A DNA stretch of 64,000 nucleotides from Comamonas testosteroni. Lineage in GTDB: Bacteria; Pseudomonadota; Gammaproteobacteria; Burkholderiales; Burkholderiaceae_C. Of the stretch, positions 18,135-27,230 are shown piece by piece (position 1 is the stretch's first letter; every line of letters begins with the position of its first letter). The notes under the pieces were generated by a model that did not search any database, was not told where the DNA came from, and was given only the letters and a program-made list of their open reading frames with translations. Position numbers and translations under genes: made by a program. The stretch lies in contig NZ_CP043568.1 of assembly GCF_014076415.1 (NCBI RefSeq), forward strand, positions 2,852,001-2,916,000. Reading direction: 5' to 3'.

Positions 18135-19517
18135 ATGACAATCACACATTCCCCTTCTCTGCGCCTCAAGCGGATCTGCGTGGCCGTGAGCCTGGCCTGC
18201 GTGCTGGCTCCCTCGGTCGTGGCACCGGCTGCCGCACAGACGATTACGTCTTCAGGTCTTTATTACCGGATGGGAGGCGGCTCTCCAATCAGCGCTGCGC
18301 CCCATCGCAGTGCCTTGTCGATGCAGCTGGGCGCTGGCGTCCGCGCAAACTATTCCTGCGGAAAATTTGACATTGGCCTCTCCTGGTCGGATCTCATGAA
18401 CAGCATTCAGAACCTGGGTGCAACCATCACTGGAGCCGTCCAGGCGGGCATCTCGGCCTTGCCGCTGTACTTCCTCCAGCGCGCACAGCCTGGCCTTTAC
18501 CAACTCTTTCAGAACTTCAGCCAAAAGGCGGATCTATTGGTGTCCGCGTCGCTCAAGACCTGCGAAGAGATGGAGTCGATGATTAAGAATGGTCAAGACC
18601 CGTATGAGGAGTACATTGCTTTGGCAAAGGGCGATGCCTGGAAGGTAAAGGCCAACGCGGGCGGCAGCGTGGTGAATGCCAAGCTCGATATCAACAAGAA
18701 CGAGTCTGGCCAGCGTGCGGGGCTGCCATGGGTGTTCGGTACCCGCGCTGGGGGTGCTGGCACGCCACCGATTCAGCCGATCCGTGACCTGGCGGTGGCT
18801 GGCTACAACGTCACGATCAACAAGGCTGCCAATTCGCTGGCAACGGCGAACTACGGTAGCTCCTCTCTGGCATCGACACGACTGGTCCAGGCTTTCAAGA
18901 CACCTGAAGACTTAGCCCGTTGGAGTTCTGAGGTCCTTGGTGATCAGAAAATCTATATGTGCACCCAAGGCTCCGATTGCCCGAGCCCCACCATCACCTC
19001 GACGGCGACTGGCCTTGCACCGAAGTTTGAGCGCGAGCTGGACGAGGTACTGCCCACGATGCGCAATATGGGCTTCAGCACTTCAAGCAGCCATGCCGAC
19101 CTGGCCAAGGTCAGCGCTCCCGGCATGGCCGTGAGCCCACAGCTGATGGACGCCGTGCGCAAGCTGCCGACCGATGTGCGGTCCGTGGCCATTAACCGCC
19201 TGGCCCAGGAGGTTGCGGTCTACAAGACCATCGACAAGGCACTGATCGCGCGTAACGCGCTGATCTCCGGTATGAGCCTGCCCGAGGCCACGGGCGCTGC
19301 TCCCGTTAGATCCGAGGTGCAGACGAAGATTGACCGCCTGACTCAGTACATCAACGACATGATGTTTGAGTTCCGCATTCGGAAAGAAATGACCGGCGAG
19401 ACAGCTTTGTCGATTATGGGCAACCAGCAGCAAGCCGGGGCCGCGTCGATGGATGTGCAAGGCGGCACGCGTGCAGATCCTGCGCCGTTGGTCTACGGAC
19501 GTGTGAGCACAAGATGA
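18135..19517 (+). CDS. ICE protein, TIGR03755/PFL_4711 type
   Basis: 460 residues from ATG 18135, the start that gives a signal peptide (VAVSLACVLAPSVVAPAAAQ). Recognisable stretches include SSGLYYRMGGGSPISAAP, YSCGKFDIGLSWSDLMNSIQ and a repeated acidic/helical C-terminal half. This matches the conserved TIGR03755 family that follows TraU in these ICEs and is thought to act in mating-pair stabilisation, as TraH does; the role is inferred. The stop overlaps the next ATG. Confidence 0.78.
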   Translation: MTITHSPSLRLKRICVAVSLACVLAPSVVAPAAAQTITSSGLYYRMGGGSPISAAPHRSALSMQLGAGVRANYSCGKFDIGLSWSDLMNSIQNLGATITGAVQAGISALPLYFLQRAQPGLYQLFQNFSQKADLLVSASLKTCEEMESMIKNGQDPYEEYIALAKGDAWKVKANAGGSVVNAKLDINKNESGQRAGLPWVFGTRAGGAGTPPIQPIRDLAVAGYNVTINKAANSLATANYGSSSLASTRLVQAFKTPEDLARWSSEVLGDQKIYMCTQGSDCPSPTITSTATGLAPKFERELDEVLPTMRNMGFSTSSSHADLAKVSAPGMAVSPQLMDAVRKLPTDVRSVAINRLAQEVAVYKTIDKALIARNALISGMSLPEATGAAPVRSEVQTKIDRLTQYINDMMFEFRIRKEMTGETALSIMGNQQQAGAASMDVQGGTRADPAPLVYGRVSTR

Positions 19518-19927
19518 CCGACACCGAAAAAGTCGTGGAAGCGTCTGAGTCGGTTCCAAAGCGTAAGGGGCGGCTTCGTCGTTGGCTGCCCTGGCTCATC
19601 TACGGTGCCTTGATCGTTTTGATTGGCGGCACCTTATTGACCTGGCTGCTCAAGCTGGAGCCCTCACAGGTCGTCTCTGTCTCAGCGTGGTTTCGCAAGG
19701 GCGCGCAACTCGGGACGCTTACTCAGACCGCCCTGTGCTGCTGGGTGATTGTCAGTTGGCGTCCGATCGTGGCCTGGGGATTCAGACGCGGCTACGTGGC
19801 CAAGCATGAGCTGCGGGCGGTGCTGGCGATGCGCTGGCGCGTTGCCGGCATGCTGACGATGTACCTGGCACTCGTGCCAATAGGCGCGGGCAATATTGCC
19901 CGATTCATCATGGGCCTTATCTCCTGA
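19514..19927 (+). CDS. Small three-helix membrane protein of the transfer operon
   Basis: 137 residues. A basic N-terminal tail (PKRKGRLRRWLPW) precedes a membrane helix (about 25-45), and further helices lie near 70-84 and 112-134. The position between TIGR03755 and the TraG-type gene is constant in related elements, but the protein is variable and I do not recognise a named family. It may assist the TraG-type protein encoded five bases downstream. Confidence 0.65.
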   Translation: MTDTEKVVEASESVPKRKGRLRRWLPWLIYGALIVLIGGTLLTWLLKLEPSQVVSVSAWFRKGAQLGTLTQTALCCWVIVSWRPIVAWGFRRGYVAKHELRAVLAMRWRVAGMLTMYLALVPIGAGNIARFIMGLIS

Positions 19928-19932
19928 TCGAT

Positions 19933-21549
19933 ATGCAGCTCGATAGCTATCTTGAACTTTTTACGACGCTCTACGGCTGGGCATTCGCCAACCTTCTCGG
20001 CGAAATTTTGACCGGAACCGGCCTGGCCGCCCTGCCCTTCGCGCTCATCGCGTTTAGCGCGTGGCATAGCGCTAAAGAAGAAGGCGCAGGGTTTAACGGC
20101 GTGCTGGCTCTCATCGAGTCCATACAGACCAAGCTGATTACAGCATTGCTGGTTATGGCCCTGTGCTTCGCCACCACGCCTCTCACCTCGCTGCACAACA
20201 TCAATCTCAGCTACAAGCCAGAGCGAGCTGCAGATGGTTCTGAGCCTCAGGTCGTGTCGACACAGGGTGGGACGAACTCGGGCTACGACCGAGCGATGGC
20301 CGACGCGGTGAATGGGTCTTTTGCCCGATCTGGAAACCTGTCCTATGTCCCCTTGTGGTGGTACAGCGTCATGGGGCTGTCCTCTGGCATCAATGGCGCT
20401 TTTCGGGCGGGCATGACCAGCTCTGAACGCGATCTGCGCGTCGTAGCAGATCTGGCCAGGATGGCCACGATTGAAGATCCGGCTCTGTTGCACGATGTGC
20501 AGCGCTTCTACAGCGAGTGCTTTGTGCCTGCGCGCAGCCAGTATTTCTCGATGCACAAGAATCAGATCTCAGCAAACGGCCGAGGCATTCTCGCAGAGGG
20601 GAGCATCTATGGCCCCACGGATGTGGACTGGGTGGGCAGCCAGTTTTTCCGAACAGAGCCCGGTTTCTATGACGTGATGCGCTCATATAACCCGGTGCCT
20701 GGCTGGAGCATCGACTTCAATCGCGACAGCGAATACATGCAAGGTGGCGGTTCGGATCAGGGCTTTATGAACCCGGACTGGGGGCGCCCAACTTGCAAGC
20801 AATGGTGGGAAGCTGACGCTGCTACAGGAGGAGTGCGAGAGCGCCTCACCAGCAACACCTCGACATGGCGGAGTCTCTTGCAAGTCGCCCAAAACACTAT
20901 CACGTTTAGTTCGACAGATGAGGCCAAGGATGCCATGGCAAAGCTAGCCTTTGAGAAGGCCAACCCGACATTTGTTAGTCCTGACAAGATGCTGGGCGAC
21001 GACTATGGCAAGGGCACGAACGCGTGGCGTACTGTCACAGGGGGGATTAGTACCATCGGAGTAGGTAAACAGGCATTTGAATCCTCACTCGGCATGGTCC
21101 CATTGTTGAATATGCTTCCCATGCTCCAAGCACTTGTACTGATGGCGTTGTATATGTTCCTGCCATTGATCGTAGTGATTAGTTGCTACGATTTGAAAGT
21201 GATGGTGGTTGGTGGATTAGCAATATTCACAGTTAAGTTTTGGGCCGTCATGTGGTATGTGGCCCGATGGGTTGACGCCCATTTAATCGATGCGATGTAC
21301 CCAGGTTTGACCGGATCTGCATTGATGCAAGAGATTACGCAAAGCGTGAGCTCCGGTCAGCCGCAACTATACAAGCGCATGATTCTTAACACTTTATTGG
21401 CAATGATGTTCATTGCACTTCCACTCATCTGGAGTTCCATGATGGCGTGGGCGGGCTATCGACTTGGGCTTGAAAACTCCAGCATTAACAAAGCAGACAA
21501 CCTCTCTAACAAAGCTGGTAAGGGGTCTAGCGTTCGATTAAAACGTTGA
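19933..21549 (+). CDS. Conjugal transfer protein with TraG N-terminal domain
   Basis: 538 residues, inner-membrane protein for mating-pair stabilisation. Membrane helices are evident near residues 10-45, 60-80 and a C-terminal group (about 390-450 and 480-505). The soluble middle has YVPLWWYSVMGLSSGINGAF and FYSECFVPARSQYF, typical of TraG_N proteins. It lacks the long C-terminal periplasmic domain of F-plasmid TraG, as is normal for this ICE class. It is the last gene of the transfer operon. Codon use shifts to more A/T in its final third. Confidence 0.82.
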   Translation: MQLDSYLELFTTLYGWAFANLLGEILTGTGLAALPFALIAFSAWHSAKEEGAGFNGVLALIESIQTKLITALLVMALCFATTPLTSLHNINLSYKPERAADGSEPQVVSTQGGTNSGYDRAMADAVNGSFARSGNLSYVPLWWYSVMGLSSGINGAFRAGMTSSERDLRVVADLARMATIEDPALLHDVQRFYSECFVPARSQYFSMHKNQISANGRGILAEGSIYGPTDVDWVGSQFFRTEPGFYDVMRSYNPVPGWSIDFNRDSEYMQGGGSDQGFMNPDWGRPTCKQWWEADAATGGVRERLTSNTSTWRSLLQVAQNTITFSSTDEAKDAMAKLAFEKANPTFVSPDKMLGDDYGKGTNAWRTVTGGISTIGVGKQAFESSLGMVPLLNMLPMLQALVLMALYMFLPLIVVISCYDLKVMVVGGLAIFTVKFWAVMWYVARWVDAHLIDAMYPGLTGSALMQEITQSVSSGQPQLYKRMILNTLLAMMFIALPLIWSSMMAWAGYRLGLENSSINKADNLSNKAGKGSSVRLKR

Positions 21550-21556
21550 CAGCTAG

Positions 21557-21880
21557 TTAAAGGTCTTCTTCTTGTTCGCACCAATACTGAAGTTCACCCA
21601 TACCAATTTCTCCATTTTGGAATGCAGTATGGGCATCGTAAGCGCAGGAGATCGAGGTGCTTTCCTCATCATCCGTCATGGGCGAAGTGAAGAAGGCCCA
21701 AGCAGCATTCCAGAGCGAGCCAAGCACTAGGCCTCCAACGATGAGGAGGACTCGCCAAAACAGGCCGATGAGTGCGATAAAGAACTTGAGCATAAGAAGC
21801 CCCAACGATGTGAAATGGATCTTCATGTTTCCCTGGGCGATCGTGCATTCCACACGATCCAAATTGAGTGACTTCCACAT
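21557..21880 (-). CDS. Small membrane protein, convergent to the transfer operon
   Basis: 107 residues on the opposite strand, its stop 8 bases from the TraG-type stop. A hydrophobic hairpin (about residues 26-65, LLMLKFFIALIGLFWRVLLIVGGLVLG) is followed by an acidic soluble tail with two Cys (CAYDAHTAFQNGEIGMGELQ, ending EQEEDL). A shorter start at 21826 (MKIHFT) is possible. No named family is recognised. A convergent small membrane gene at this place recurs in related ICEs, so it may be an entry-exclusion or accessory function, but that is a guess. Confidence 0.5.
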   Translation of the reverse strand: MWKSLNLDRVECTIAQGNMKIHFTSLGLLMLKFFIALIGLFWRVLLIVGGLVLGSLWNAAWAFFTSPMTDDEESTSISCAYDAHTAFQNGEIGMGELQYWCEQEEDL

Positions 21881-22079
21881 CCCTCGAAGGCTGGGCGTGA
21901 AGCTTCTATGTATCGAACCGACTGAGGTTCAGATTGTCAACGTTGCGCGATCAAATCAGAAGTACCAGTGCAAGTATGCGCAATACACTGAAAGTCCATC
22001 ATCGATGCAGACGCCGCGTGTAAATCAAATCTCTTTCGAGTCAAACTCTTGGGTTCGCTGAGTAGACGGCCGATATTTT

Positions 22080-22499
22080 TCATAACATCGTTGGCACCGG
22101 ACTTTGCAACGCCGACGACAGGCCATCAAGTATTCCACACAGCTCGACGACCTGCCCGGAACAGCATTGCGCTCTAAGAGCGATCAACTGTCCCTCGAGA
22201 GCCTTCAGCTCCTCAATGCGTTTGACTAACTGCAGGATATGTTTGTCCAGAAGCTCATTGACCTCGCCGCAAGGTTCACGCTGCCTATCTTTCAATTGAA
22301 GTAAAGACCGGATATCGTCCAGCCCAATATCCAACGAGCGGCAATTTCGCACAAACGCTAGTCGCTGGACGTGCGATTCGTCATATCGCCTGTAGTTGCC
22401 TGCCGTGCGCGCTGCAGGTGGCAGCAATCCCTCCTGCTCGTAGAAACGAATTGTTGGGATCTGCACCCCTGTCGCGCTGGCCAATTCACCGATCTTCAC
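22080..22499 (-). CDS. pbrR: MerR-family Pb(II)/Cd(II)-responsive regulator (PbrR/CadR)
   Basis: 139 residues. The N-terminal winged helix (MKIGELASATGVQIPTIRFY) is typical of MerR proteins, followed by a dimer helix. Metal-binding Cys are at 77, 112, 113 and 121, which fits the three-Cys site of PbrR/CadR (known ligands near 77, 112 and 119-134). It is divergent from the P-type ATPase gene and should bind the operator in the gap between them, repressing without metal and untwisting the 19-bp-spaced promoter with Pb or Cd. Whether it prefers lead or cadmium cannot be read from sequence; the neighbouring uppP/lspA genes favour lead. Confidence 0.88.
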   Translation of the reverse strand: MKIGELASATGVQIPTIRFYEQEGLLPPAARTAGNYRRYDESHVQRLAFVRNCRSLDIGLDDIRSLLQLKDRQREPCGEVNELLDKHILQLVKRIEELKALEGQLIALRAQCCSGQVVELCGILDGLSSALQSPVPTML

Positions 22500-22532
22500 T
22501 CTGTATTCCCTGGCACTAGTTGCGGGTTTCCC

Positions 22533-22563
22533 TTGACTCTCAATCTGCTTTAGGGTTTTTAAT
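22533..22563 (+). promoter_or_regulatory. MerR-type promoter/operator of the Pb/Cd ATPase operon
   Basis: TTGACT (22533-22538) and TTTAAT (22558-22563) are separated by 19 bases, the long spacer typical of MerR-family promoters. The spacer holds the dyad ACTCT...AGGGT, the same arms as in the cadA promoter at 50399-50429, consistent with control by the divergent PbrR. Confidence 0.7.
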
Positions 22564-22685
22564 GATGCGCTAGATAGGCTCCGAAGTCAAGTGACGGCGT
22601 GATGATCAATCAGAGTGCGCTGTCGCATCTGATGCCGTTACTACGTGCAGCGAACCAGCGATCAGGAATTCAAGGACAACTGACT

Positions 22686-25613
22686 ATGAACAATGCAATG
22701 ACGCAAGCAACTTGCGGCTCAACATGTGGGTGCGCTACAGGAATCACGAAAGCGACAGTTGCGCCGCTCGTGACGGGTTTTTTCATAGGCAATATGGACT
22801 GCCCTAGTGAGGAAGCCCAGATCCGCAAGCGGCTAGCGCAAATTGATGGCATCCAAGATGTAGTTTTTGACTTGCCCGCTCATTACGTGGAAGTAGTGCA
22901 TGAGCCTGCCGGCCAAAATGCAATCCTGCGTGCACTTCACGACATTGGCATGCAGGCGGTCGTGCAGCCCAGGTCTTCGCAGCTTGTCTATCTCATCCAG
23001 CAAATGGATTGCCCCAGCGAAGAACGCCAGTTGCGCGCAACGCTGGAGCCTTTGGAAGGGGTACAGAAGTTGGACTTCGACCTGAAGGCCCACACGTTGA
23101 CGGTATCCCATACGCTCACCGATACCACTCCGATTGCCCAGGCCATCGTGAATCTGGGTATGCAGCCGGTAGAAAAGACGGCGGGTAGCATGCCAATCGC
23201 TGTCGAAGCCCTCCCCCCTCGCATGGTGGCGTCTTCAATCCGGACACCAGTGCCAGGCAACGGTACACGCTTCCTTATTCCGAATATGGATTGCCCCACC
23301 GAAGAGGCAACAATCCGTAAGCGCCTGGGTGCAATCAACGGTATTGAGCGACTGGATTTCAACCTGATGGGGCGACGGCTGGATGTGCTGCATCATTTGC
23401 CGGACCCTGCGCCGATCCTCAAGGCGCTGAACGATGTCGGCATGAAGGCCAGCATCGAGCGCAGCGGCGACACCGCGCCGCAGGGCCAAGCCATCTACCT
23501 CATCGAAAAAATGGACTGTCCAACCGAGGAGGGGCTGTTGCGCAAGGCGCTCGAAGGTATGCCAGGGGTGAAAGCACTGAATTTCAATCTTATGGGTCGT
23601 ACGCTTACCGTGAGCCACGATCTTGCCGATCTGGCTCCGGTGACGACCGCGATTGAGCGACTCGGCATGGCTCCAGTGCTCCAAAGCACCTCTGACCCAG
23701 AGCCATCTGCGCCCCGTGATTTCGGCACCAGCATCTCGCGCGGGCAATGGATTCGGATGGCGGTCTCCGGCGTACTAGCGCTCGGCGCAGAGGCCATGGT
23801 CTTTGCGGGGGCATCCGAGGCCTCCTGGCCCATCATTCTTGCGTGCCTCGTGGCCATCAGCTTGGGTGGGGTCGAGACCCTCAAAAAGGGCTGGATTGCG
23901 CTGAAGACGCGCTCGCTGAACATGAACCTGTTGATGACGGTCGCCGTCATCGGTGCGGCCCTGATTGGGCAGTGGCCTGAGGCAGCGGTGGTGATCTGGC
24001 TCTTCGGTATCGCTGAGATGATTGAGGCCTTGAGCCTGGATCGGGCCCGCAATGCCATCCGCAAGCTGATGGATCTGGCGCCGGAGAACGCATTGGTACG
24101 CCAGCCGGACGGGCAATGGCATGAAGTCAAGGCGGATTCCGTGCCACTCGGCAGCATTGTACGGGTGCGTCCGGGCGAACGCATCGCATTGGATGGTGAA
24201 GTCGTCGCGGGCCAATCATCGGTAAACCAGGCGCCGATCACCGGTGAGAGCATGCCCGTGGAGAAAACCGCCGGTGCCACGGTATTCGCCGGTACCATCA
24301 ACGAGCGCGGCACGCTGGAGTTCCGCGTTACCTCTCGAAAGGGTGAAACCACTCTCGACCGTATTGCACGATCGGTGCAGGAAGCGCAGGGGCAACGCGC
24401 ACCCACGCAGCGCTTCGTGGACAAGTTCGCCAGCATCTATACACCGGCGGTCTTCGCGGTTGCTCTCGCCGTTGCGGTCATTCCTCCGTTCGCTTTCGGG
24501 CAGCCCTGGTTCGAATGGGTCTACAAAGCGCTGGTGATGCTGGTCATTGCCTGCCCCTGCGCATTGGTGATCTCCACGCCGGTTACCGTGGTCAGCGGCC
24601 TGGCAGCGGCCGCACGCCGGGGCATTCTTGTCAAGGGCGGTCTTTACCTCGAACAAGGGCGACACCTGAAATCGGTGGCTTTGGACAAGACGGGGACCCT
24701 GACCCATGGTCGCCCTTCTCTGACCGATGTCGTACCGTTGCGTGGCCAGCCGAGGGAAGAAGTTCTGCGGATTGCTGCGAGCATCGATGCGCTGTCGGAG
24801 CATCCTGTGGCCTCTGCCATCGTGGCCAGCTACAACCAACCGCATGCTCAGGTGGGCAAGTTCGAAGCGATCCCTGGACGAGGCGTCAAAGGCAACGTCG
24901 ATGGAGATGTCTATTACGTCGGCAACCACCGGCTGATCAAAGAGCTGGGACTTTCAACACTCGAGATCGAGACTCAGCTCGATGCGTTGGAGAACGAGGC
25001 CAAGACCGTTGTGCTCCTCGCAACTGACCAGCAAGTACTCGCCCTGCTGGCCGTGGCCGACACGGTGCGCGACACCAGCCGGCAAGCAATCGCCGAACTC
25101 AAGTCGCTGGGGATCGAGCCAGTCATGTTGACTGGCGATAATTCGAAAACCGCGCAAGCTGTGGCTGCGCAGGTGGGCATCACCGACGCCAAGGGCGAAC
25201 TACTTCCGCAGGACAAACTGTTGGCAATCGAAGGGCTACTCGCACGCGGGCCAGTTGGTATGGTTGGGGATGGCGTTAACGATGCGCCAGCGTTGGCCAA
25301 GTCGAGCATAGGCTTTGCGATGGGCGCTGCTGGTACCGATACAGCGATCGAAACGGCTGACGTCGCCTTGATGCAAGACAACCTCCGCAAGCTTCCTGAG
25401 TTCATCCGGCTATCGCAACGCGTTGCAGGCATCTTGACGGCCAATATCGTGTTTGCGCTTGGGACAAAGGCGGTGTTCATGGCCTTGGCTTTTACTGGAC
25501 ATGCAAGTCTGTGGCTGGCGATTCTGGCCGACATGGGGGCTAGCCTGGCCGTCGTTTTCAATGGGATGCGCTTGCTGCGGTCGTCTGAGGAAATCAAGCC
25601 CCATGGCCATTAA
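22686..25613 (+). CDS. pbrA: Pb/Cd/Zn-exporting P-type ATPase with four HMA-like domains
   Basis: Pumps soft divalent metals from the cytosol to the periplasm. It has 975 residues from ATG 22686 (preceded by AAGGAC; a GTG/ATG at 22599/22602 would add 28-29 residues). Four degenerate metal-binding repeats start with MDCPSEE or MDCPTEE at residues 37, 107, 201 and 276, each keeping only one Cys of the usual CxxC. A short Cys cluster (CGSTCGCATG) lies ahead of them. The core is intact: TGES loop, membrane CPC at 623-625, phosphorylated Asp 667 in DKTGTLT, and GDGVNDAP. Homologues usually have one or two HMA domains. Its end overlaps lspA. Confidence 0.93.
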   Translation: MNNAMTQATCGSTCGCATGITKATVAPLVTGFFIGNMDCPSEEAQIRKRLAQIDGIQDVVFDLPAHYVEVVHEPAGQNAILRALHDIGMQAVVQPRSSQLVYLIQQMDCPSEERQLRATLEPLEGVQKLDFDLKAHTLTVSHTLTDTTPIAQAIVNLGMQPVEKTAGSMPIAVEALPPRMVASSIRTPVPGNGTRFLIPNMDCPTEEATIRKRLGAINGIERLDFNLMGRRLDVLHHLPDPAPILKALNDVGMKASIERSGDTAPQGQAIYLIEKMDCPTEEGLLRKALEGMPGVKALNFNLMGRTLTVSHDLADLAPVTTAIERLGMAPVLQSTSDPEPSAPRDFGTSISRGQWIRMAVSGVLALGAEAMVFAGASEASWPIILACLVAISLGGVETLKKGWIALKTRSLNMNLLMTVAVIGAALIGQWPEAAVVIWLFGIAEMIEALSLDRARNAIRKLMDLAPENALVRQPDGQWHEVKADSVPLGSIVRVRPGERIALDGEVVAGQSSVNQAPITGESMPVEKTAGATVFAGTINERGTLEFRVTSRKGETTLDRIARSVQEAQGQRAPTQRFVDKFASIYTPAVFAVALAVAVIPPFAFGQPWFEWVYKALVMLVIACPCALVISTPVTVVSGLAAAARRGILVKGGLYLEQGRHLKSVALDKTGTLTHGRPSLTDVVPLRGQPREEVLRIAASIDALSEHPVASAIVASYNQPHAQVGKFEAIPGRGVKGNVDGDVYYVGNHRLIKELGLSTLEIETQLDALENEAKTVVLLATDQQVLALLAVADTVRDTSRQAIAELKSLGIEPVMLTGDNSKTAQAVAAQVGITDAKGELLPQDKLLAIEGLLARGPVGMVGDGVNDAPALAKSSIGFAMGAAGTDTAIETADVALMQDNLRKLPEFIRLSQRVAGILTANIVFALGTKAVFMALAFTGHASLWLAILADMGASLAVVFNGMRLLRSSEEIKPHGH

Positions 25614-26109
25614 GAGGACTAATTTGTGGGTATACCTGCTGGCCGTGACTGTGCTTACCGCCGACATAGCGACCAAGGCGGCCATCGTCGCGTGGATTCC
25701 TTTGTATGGCTCCCATGAAATCACACCATGGTTCAACATCGGGCATTGGCTGAATCCAGGTGCGGCCTTCAGCTTCTTGGCGCAGGCGGGTGGATGGCAA
25801 CGCAGCTTTTTAGTTGCTCTTGGCATCGCTGCTTCTGCCTTTCTCACCTGGCTTATTGCCCGCGAGAAGACTGCAACACCTGAGGCTGTGGGCTATGCGG
25901 CAATTCTCGGAGGCGCGCTCGGCAATGTTATTGATCGCGTGCGGCACGGGGCCGTGGTGGACTGGCTCGATTTCCATTGGGGTGATTGGCACTGGCCGGC
26001 GTTCAATGCAGCCGACATTGGCATCACCCTGGGAGCGGGGTTTCTGCTGATCGCTGCTTTTCGCGGCCATGAACGAAACGGCGCAGATTCCCATACGCCA
26101 GCAAGATGA
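25603..26109 (+). CDS. lspA: Signal peptidase II (PbrC-type)
   Basis: 168 residues from ATG 25603, overlapping the ATPase gene by 11 bases. Four membrane helices and both catalytic Asp motifs of lipoprotein signal peptidases are present (GNVIDRVRHG and FNAADIGI). The housekeeping enzyme cleaves prolipoproteins; copies in lead operons (PbrC) are thought to process a partner lipoprotein or to come as a fusion with the phosphatase PbrB. Here the two are separate genes. Confidence 0.92.
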   Translation: MAIKRTNLWVYLLAVTVLTADIATKAAIVAWIPLYGSHEITPWFNIGHWLNPGAAFSFLAQAGGWQRSFLVALGIAASAFLTWLIAREKTATPEAVGYAAILGGALGNVIDRVRHGAVVDWLDFHWGDWHWPAFNAADIGITLGAGFLLIAAFRGHERNGADSHTPAR

Positions 26110-26196
26110 TCCATCTTTTCATTGACACATGCGGAGCCGTGAACATCGCTTCGGAGAAACTGATGTCCCACTCGACTCTACCAATGCCGCCTGCAA

Positions 26197-27000
26197 ATGC
26201 ACGCTGAACTTGTTCTCAAGACGCTAATGATGGGCGTCGTCGAAGGCATCACGGAATTCTTGCCAGTCTCCTCGACAGGGCACTTGATCCTGGCGGGCAA
26301 TGCGCTCTCATTCCTTGCGAAAGAGAAACGCGACGTCTTTGAAGTGTTCATCCAGTTCGGCGCGATGCTCGCGGTCATCTGGGAATATAGGGCTCGTCTG
26401 GCAAACGTTGTTGTCTCAGCGCGTGCCGATCAGGGCGCTCGCCGGTTCTTAGTGAACCTCGCCATTGCATTCATGCCTGCGGCAGTGCTCGGATTGCTGA
26501 TTGGATCTCATGTGCAGAGGCTGCTATTTAGCCCAGGGCCAGTGGCCGTCGCACTCGTAATCGGTGGTATCGCGATTCTGTGGGCCGAGCGGCGGCCCGT
26601 GCATGTAAAGGCCGAGCGTGCCGAAGAGATCAGCCGAATCGACGCATTGAAGATTGGTTTCGTGCAGTGCCTTGCACTTTGGCCGGGTACTTCTCGCTCA
26701 GGCGCGACGATTATCGGCGGGCTATGGTTCGGGGCTTCACGCCAGGCGGCGACGGAGTTTTCGTTTTTCCTTGGCATTCCAGTCTTGGGGGCCGCCTCCG
26801 GATACAACCTCTTTAAGCACTGGAACGCATTGTCGAGCGACGACATCGGCGTTTTTGTAATGGGTCTCCTTGCCTCTTTCGTATTTGCGCTGCTTGCCAT
26901 ACGCCTTCTGATGCGCTATCTGACCGGACATGGATTTGGAGTTTTCGCGTGGTATCGCATTGCACTGGGAACACTAATCTTGGCAGTGCTCGTCACGTAA
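26197..27000 (+). CDS. uppP: Undecaprenyl-diphosphatase (BacA/UppP, PbrB-type)
   Basis: 267 residues, multi-pass membrane enzyme that releases phosphate from undecaprenyl diphosphate at the outer face of the inner membrane. Both signature regions are intact: GVVEGITEFLPVSSTGHL near the N-terminus and PGTSRSGATIIGG near residue 167. In known lead operons the phosphate it frees is proposed to precipitate Pb pumped out by PbrA. It is 87 bases after lspA on the same strand. It could also give mild bacitracin tolerance. Confidence 0.92.
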   Translation: MHAELVLKTLMMGVVEGITEFLPVSSTGHLILAGNALSFLAKEKRDVFEVFIQFGAMLAVIWEYRARLANVVVSARADQGARRFLVNLAIAFMPAAVLGLLIGSHVQRLLFSPGPVAVALVIGGIAILWAERRPVHVKAERAEEISRIDALKIGFVQCLALWPGTSRSGATIIGGLWFGASRQAATEFSFFLGIPVLGAASGYNLFKHWNALSSDDIGVFVMGLLASFVFALLAIRLLMRYLTGHGFGVFAWYRIALGTLILAVLVT

Positions 27001-27201
27001 TCGTTCAGCAACCATGACGAAGATGAATATGTTGCCTCTTATAGGCATTCAGCACAGTTGGCTGTGACTCGATCGATAAATGCAACCTAAGTTATGCGGC
27101 GTTTTTGGTTGAGTCATTTTTTGCCTACAACAAGCAAACCTCCTTTTTAGAAACTTATGCCGAACGGCCTTGAGCAACGCCCAGTGGGCCATATCCTGAA
27201 T
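27001..27201. other. Intergenic gap between uppP and the FTR1 gene
   Basis: No coding frame is convincing. The stretch is rich in A/T towards its end and leads into the Fur-box-like site and the start of the permease gene, so the latter probably has its own promoter rather than relying on the pbr operon. Confidence 0.4.
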
Positions 27202-27220
27202 AAAATGAGAATCAATAACA
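27202..27220 (+). promoter_or_regulatory. Fur-box-like site before the FTR1 permease gene
   Basis: The 19 bases TAAAATGAGAATCAATAAC match the classical Fur consensus (GATAATGATAATCATTATC) at 14 positions by direct counting. They end 10 bases before the start codon, so a bound repressor would block initiation. This hints that the permease answers to iron. Confidence 0.5.
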
Positions 27221-27230
27221 CTTCCATATC

